From HGM12669 sp048527645 (GTDB lineage: Bacteria > Bacillota > Clostridia > Oscillospirales > CAG-272): a stretch of 8,796 nt of DNA. The notes under the pieces were generated by a model. The model had not been told where the DNA came from. It searched no databases and saw nothing but the letters and a program-made list of their open reading frames with translations. Location: positions 1 to 8,796 of the forward strand of contig DBGFNI010000161.1 of assembly GCA_048527645.1 (NCBI GenBank), given 5' to 3'. Position 1 is the stretch's first letter, and every line of letters starts with the position of its first letter. Positions 6,145 through 8,796 of the stretch are shown here, in pieces. The position numbers and the translations under genes were made by a program.

Positions 6145-7521
6145 TTATTGTTCGATCAAGTTTTTTGTGTTTAAGAAGCAGATACGCTCCAGCAAAACCA
6201 GAGCTGTCTCTTCCGGAAAACCGTCCTTGTCAACCCATTCCGCCATCACATCGCACAGAATCCTGCGGAAATAATCGTGCCGGGCGTAGGAGGTGAAGCT
6301 GCGGCTGTCCGTCAGCATACCGTAAAAGGTCGCCAAATGCCCGACCTCAGCAATGACGCGGATTTGCTCTGCAATGCCGCGCTTGTGGTCGCACATCCAC
6401 CATGCCGTCCCGACGTTGACACGCGGAAAACTGCCGGCGATGGTCGCCAGCTGTGTGCACATGGAGGCGTTCATGGAATACAGAATCGTACGCGGCAATC
6501 CGGTTGCCGTGTTGATCTGATCCAGCACGGCGATGATCGCGTCGCCGGGAATCGCATCGCCCATGCAGTCTCCGCCCGCGTCGGCTCCGAGCGCCTGATA
6601 AAGCATGGAATTCGCATTCCGTTTCACAGCGAGATGAATCTGCATCACGAGATTTCGTTTTGCATACTCACAGCCCAGGAATACAAACATATGCCCCAAA
6701 AACAAGCTGTAATCAATCGCACTCAGCGTCTCTCCCGCAAGCACACGTTCAAACGCTTCCTGCGCTTCTTCCGCACTTCCCACAATGCGGGGGAAATACT
6801 CAATGCCCACATCCGTAAACTTGCATCCGTTTTGACAAAAATAGTCCAGCCGGCTGCAAACAGCCTGCTTCAGTGTTTCCAGATCGGTCACTGCAACACC
6901 GCTAACGGCAGAAAGCCTTTCCAGATATGTCAGATAATCCGGGCGGTTGACCTGCAGCAGGTTGTCGGTACGGAAAGAGGGTGCAACCGTGGCGCACAGC
7001 GTTGCCTGCGCGGCAAGCTTTTGATGATATTCCAGCGTATCAATGATATCGTCCGTTGTCGCAATATAGCGCACGCCGGACAGTTCAATCAGTTTGCGCG
7101 GGGAGAGCGCCTTTGCCGCTATAACGTCGTTGGCGCGCCGGAAAATATCCTTGGCGTTGTCAGCCGTGAGTTCTTCCGTGATACCGAAGTACATCTCCAA
7201 TTCCATTTTTGTCCAATGATACAGGGGATTGCCCGCTGCCAAAGAGACCGCCATGGCGTACTTGCAGAATTTCTCCTCCCATGACGCATCACCGGTGATA
7301 TAATGCTCGTCAATCCCAAACTGACGCATCAGTCTCCACTTGTAGTGGTCGTGCCCAAGCCAGAGCGCGCCAATGTTATCAATGGGCGCGTCCTCCCAGA
7401 TTTCTTTCGGACTCAAATGACAATGGTAGTCATAGATCGGCAGCTTTGCAATTTTTTCATAGAGTCTGTGCGCCGTATCCGGCTTTTCAGCTTCGTTGTG
7501 AAAACGGAAAAAGTTTCGCAT
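6145..7521 (-). CDS. uxaC: Glucuronate isomerase (uronate isomerase)
   Basis: A 458-residue protein, close to the usual length of about 470, of the amidohydrolase-fold uronate isomerases (EC 5.3.1.12). It interconverts D-glucuronate and D-fructuronate, and D-galacturonate and D-tagaturonate, as the first cytoplasmic step of hexuronate breakdown. Family landmarks are present in order: YDYHCHLSP with metal-type His33 and His35; DHYKWRLMR (58-66); QIHLAVKRNAN (294-304, family QxHxGxxRxxN-like); GTAWWMCDHKRG (371-382); and LTDSRSFTSYARHDYFRR (403-420). ATG 7521 is preceded by AAAGGAAA at 7526-7533. It lies 33 nt after the CobW-like gene with no terminator between, and 67 nt before the TIM-barrel gene. 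No uxaB, uxuA, uxuB, kdgK or kdgA homologue is in the window, so the rest of the pathway must be elsewhere unless the two following genes take part. Confidence 0.95.
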   Translation of the reverse strand: MRNFFRFHNEAEKPDTAHRLYEKIAKLPIYDYHCHLSPKEIWEDAPIDNIGALWLGHDHYKWRLMRQFGIDEHYITGDASWEEKFCKYAMAVSLAAGNPLYHWTKMELEMYFGITEELTADNAKDIFRRANDVIAAKALSPRKLIELSGVRYIATTDDIIDTLEYHQKLAAQATLCATVAPSFRTDNLLQVNRPDYLTYLERLSAVSGVAVTDLETLKQAVCSRLDYFCQNGCKFTDVGIEYFPRIVGSAEEAQEAFERVLAGETLSAIDYSLFLGHMFVFLGCEYAKRNLVMQIHLAVKRNANSMLYQALGADAGGDCMGDAIPGDAIIAVLDQINTATGLPRTILYSMNASMCTQLATIAGSFPRVNVGTAWWMCDHKRGIAEQIRVIAEVGHLATFYGMLTDSRSFTSYARHDYFRRILCDVMAEWVDKDGFPEETALVLLERICFLNTKNLIEQ

Positions 7522-7554
7522 TTTCTTTCCTTTCTGCTTTGTGCGGATGTGATA

Positions 7555-8505
7555 TTACAGCAATAATACTTCCTGCTCCGGCGCTGCGGCTTTTTCCAGC
7601 TTGGAAACCTGCAGTACCGGCAAAAGCTCGCCCGGTTGCTCTCCGTAAACAGAGGCGTCTGCCGCCTGCACCTTCCCGGTCAGCAGCATCCAGGACTCGT
7701 CCTCAAAGTTCATATCGTTGATACAGTATACGCCCATAAACTGGATGTCATTTTCACAGCAGGTCATCACATGCCGTCCCATGACAAATCCCTTTTGCTG
7801 CGAATCAGACAGATGTGCGACACGGCACAGCGTCTTGATGATTTTCCCATCGTATTTTTCCGCATGATCCATCACGTCAAAATACCAAGTGGGAAAGTCC
7901 TCTTCTTTGATTTCGATTATGTTTTTGGACAGATCAAACGGCGATGCGTCAAACTCTGCGTCAATGATACCGTCCGGATATTCAAAAATAACCTGCGCGC
8001 GCATATTCTGCGCTTTCGCCGCGCTGCGGAAGGCAAACTTATCATAGCTGTCCGAAAAACGGTTGTATACCACCAAATCTGTCAGCTTCATCTGACCGGC
8101 GGTCAGCTGACGCATGTTCGTATAATAATTGGTGAATGTCTCGCTGTTGCACAGCGTCATAATCTGTGCAATCAACCAACACTTCGGATAAGAAACGGTC
8201 AGCATGGTCTCGGGGTTCCACATACCGTTGAATTCGACGATCACACATGCCGGCGCAAACCGCTTGTCCAGATCAGCGAAGTCAGCATGCATATAGTCCT
8301 GTTCTTCTTCAAATTCAACAAGCGAAACATTCTTCTTTTCGCACCACGCAGCATCGTATTCTTCCATGCCGGTTTCACAAACCAGCAAAAGAATTTTTTG
8401 TCCGTTGGTCAGTTCCGGATTTTCAAGCATCCGCCGAACCATCGTGGTTTTTCCGCTTTCCAAAAAGCCGTTGAACAGAAAAATCGGTACTTCTCTTTTT
8501 CCCAT
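7555..8505 (-). CDS. CobW/G3E-like P-loop GTPase with DUF1980-like C-terminal domain
   Basis: A 316-residue protein. The N-terminal half (about 5-180) is a G3E/CobW-like nucleotide-binding domain: a Walker A motif GFLESGKTT (13-21) after a hydrophobic strand, an ETG segment at 44-46, a strand ending in IVEFNGMWNP (89-98), and VVYNR (145-149) at the place of the usual NKxD base-recognition motif. The CxCC metal motif typical of COG0523 metallochaperones is not visible, and VVYNR departs from NKxD. The C-terminal half (about 207-280) does not look like the usual CobW_C domain. Its pattern YDGKII...GFVMGRHVMTCC...W-x-L-x-TGKV (Cys249, Cys250, later Cys261) resembles the DUF1980 domain of TIGR03943/YcgQ proteins as I recall it. 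Metal handling is therefore likely but inferred. ATG 8505 follows AGGAGG at 8510-8515 with a short 4-nt spacer. It sits 27 nt after another CobW-type gene and 33 nt before uxaC. Confidence 0.8.
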   Translation of the reverse strand: MGKREVPIFLFNGFLESGKTTMVRRMLENPELTNGQKILLLVCETGMEEYDAAWCEKKNVSLVEFEEEQDYMHADFADLDKRFAPACVIVEFNGMWNPETMLTVSYPKCWLIAQIMTLCNSETFTNYYTNMRQLTAGQMKLTDLVVYNRFSDSYDKFAFRSAAKAQNMRAQVIFEYPDGIIDAEFDASPFDLSKNIIEIKEEDFPTWYFDVMDHAEKYDGKIIKTLCRVAHLSDSQQKGFVMGRHVMTCCENDIQFMGVYCINDMNFEDESWMLLTGKVQAADASVYGEQPGELLPVLQVSKLEKAAAPEQEVLLL

Positions 8506-8509
8506 GATT

Positions 8510-8515
8510 CCTCCT
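8510..8515 (-). promoter_or_regulatory. Strong Shine-Dalgarno site of the CobW-like gene
   Basis: AGGAGG on the minus strand, in the 27-nt gap between the two CobW-type genes, 4 nt before ATG 8505. The sequence match is very good and the spacing is shorter than usual. It supports this start, since the next in-frame Met comes only after the Walker A motif. Confidence 0.7.
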
Positions 8516-8532
8516 ACCCTTTCCGGTGTTAA

Positions 8533-8796
8533 TCAGATACCAAACAACAAGCGAATATCCGCTTCCTTCAAATCTGTCCCGATCACGCAAAGCTTTCCGG
8601 TATATTCGGCACTGCCGCGGCGGATCTCATATTCGCCGGGCGTCAGATCAAAATGATGCCATACGCCGCTTTCATCCGGCAGCATCCCCTTTGCCCGCAA
8701 AACCGTGCCATAAGGGCTGTTCTCTGCGGAAAGCTGCTGTAATGCGTTTTCCAAAGTCTCCTTTGAAACGGTAACCGGTGTTTCCACACCGAAATT
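8533..8796 (-). CDS. CobW-type GTP-binding protein, C-terminal part (cut by window edge)
   Basis: Only the last 87 residues are in the window. The frame is open to the window end (codons for Asn-Phe-Gly precede a GTG at 8787), so that GTG should not be taken as the gene start. The visible part has the pattern of a CobW C-terminal domain: SPYGTVLRAKGMLP, then a Trp followed by HHFDLTPGEYEIR, and a closing strand CVIGTDLKEADIRLLFGI. In CobW/YciC-type metallochaperones this domain follows the GTPase domain and helps in metal or partner binding. The nucleotide-binding part and any CxCC motif lie outside the window. The stop is 27 nt before the next CobW-like gene, so the two are almost certainly co-transcribed as a tandem pair. 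Confidence 0.75.
   Translation of the reverse strand, partial: NFGVETPVTVSKETLENALQQLSAENSPYGTVLRAKGMLPDESGVWHHFDLTPGEYEIRRGSAEYTGKLCVIGTDLKEADIRLLFGI

Noticed and set aside
6277..7284. A 335-codon plus-strand open frame across uxaC
   Set aside because: It is antisense to a full-length, motif-complete uxaC and its translation has no family pattern. Treated as a shadow.
7636..8532. A 298-codon plus-strand open frame opposite the CobW-like gene
   Set aside because: It is antisense to a gene with an intact Walker A motif and a strong ribosome site. The translation looks like unstructured reverse-complement sequence.
1..8796. CRISPR array, insertion sequence, phage or toxin-antitoxin module
   Set aside because: I found no regularly spaced repeats, transposase or integrase motifs, terminal inverted repeats or small paired toxin/antitoxin genes. 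Coding density is high and the genes are metabolic.

Overview
The window looks like chromosomal DNA from a Gram-positive anaerobe of the Clostridia, probably an Oscillospiraceae/Ruminococcaceae-type gut bacterium. This is an inference from the mid-range base composition, the AGGAGG-type ribosome binding sites and the style of the encoded proteins. I see no tRNA, rRNA, CRISPR array, transposase or phage gene.

Layout: one plus-strand gene (42-2117) encodes a paralogue of elongation factor G with altered GTPase motifs. It converges on a run of seven minus-strand genes filling the rest of the window (2216-8796). A perfect 19-bp stem-loop between the two blocks (2139-2181) can terminate transcription from both sides. 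In order of transcription (right to left) the minus-strand run is: the C-terminal end of a CobW/G3E-type GTPase (cut by the window edge); a second CobW-like P-loop GTPase with an unusual cysteine-containing C-terminal domain; glucuronate isomerase (uxaC); a xylose-isomerase-like TIM-barrel protein; a Gfo/Idh/MocA oxidoreductase; a Nudix hydrolase; a YgjP/DUF45-type zinc metallopeptidase; and a glycerophosphodiester phosphodiesterase-like protein. Junctions are short: 27, 33, 67, -4, +4, -17 and +21 nt. The run therefore reads as one transcription unit whose promoter lies outside the window to the right.

How the genes may work together: uxaC, the TIM-barrel protein and the oxidoreductase form a sugar/sugar-acid metabolism core, and the last two are translationally coupled through a 4-bp ATGA overlap. 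The two CobW-like genes ahead of them suggest metal delivery or metal homeostasis. The three genes behind them (Nudix, metallopeptidase, phosphodiesterase) have housekeeping or salvage functions and may be joined only by read-through. The only sizeable gap inside the run, between uxaC and the TIM-barrel gene, holds a perfect 18-bp GC-rich hairpin with no U-tract, placed two bases before the next Shine-Dalgarno sequence. It is a candidate RNA-processing, mRNA-stability or translation-control element.

The strongest leads for novelty are the CobW-like GTPase with a DUF1980-like C-terminal domain and no visible CxCC motif, the intercistronic hairpin, and the divergent EF-G paralogue. I did not find a clear defence or mobile system.
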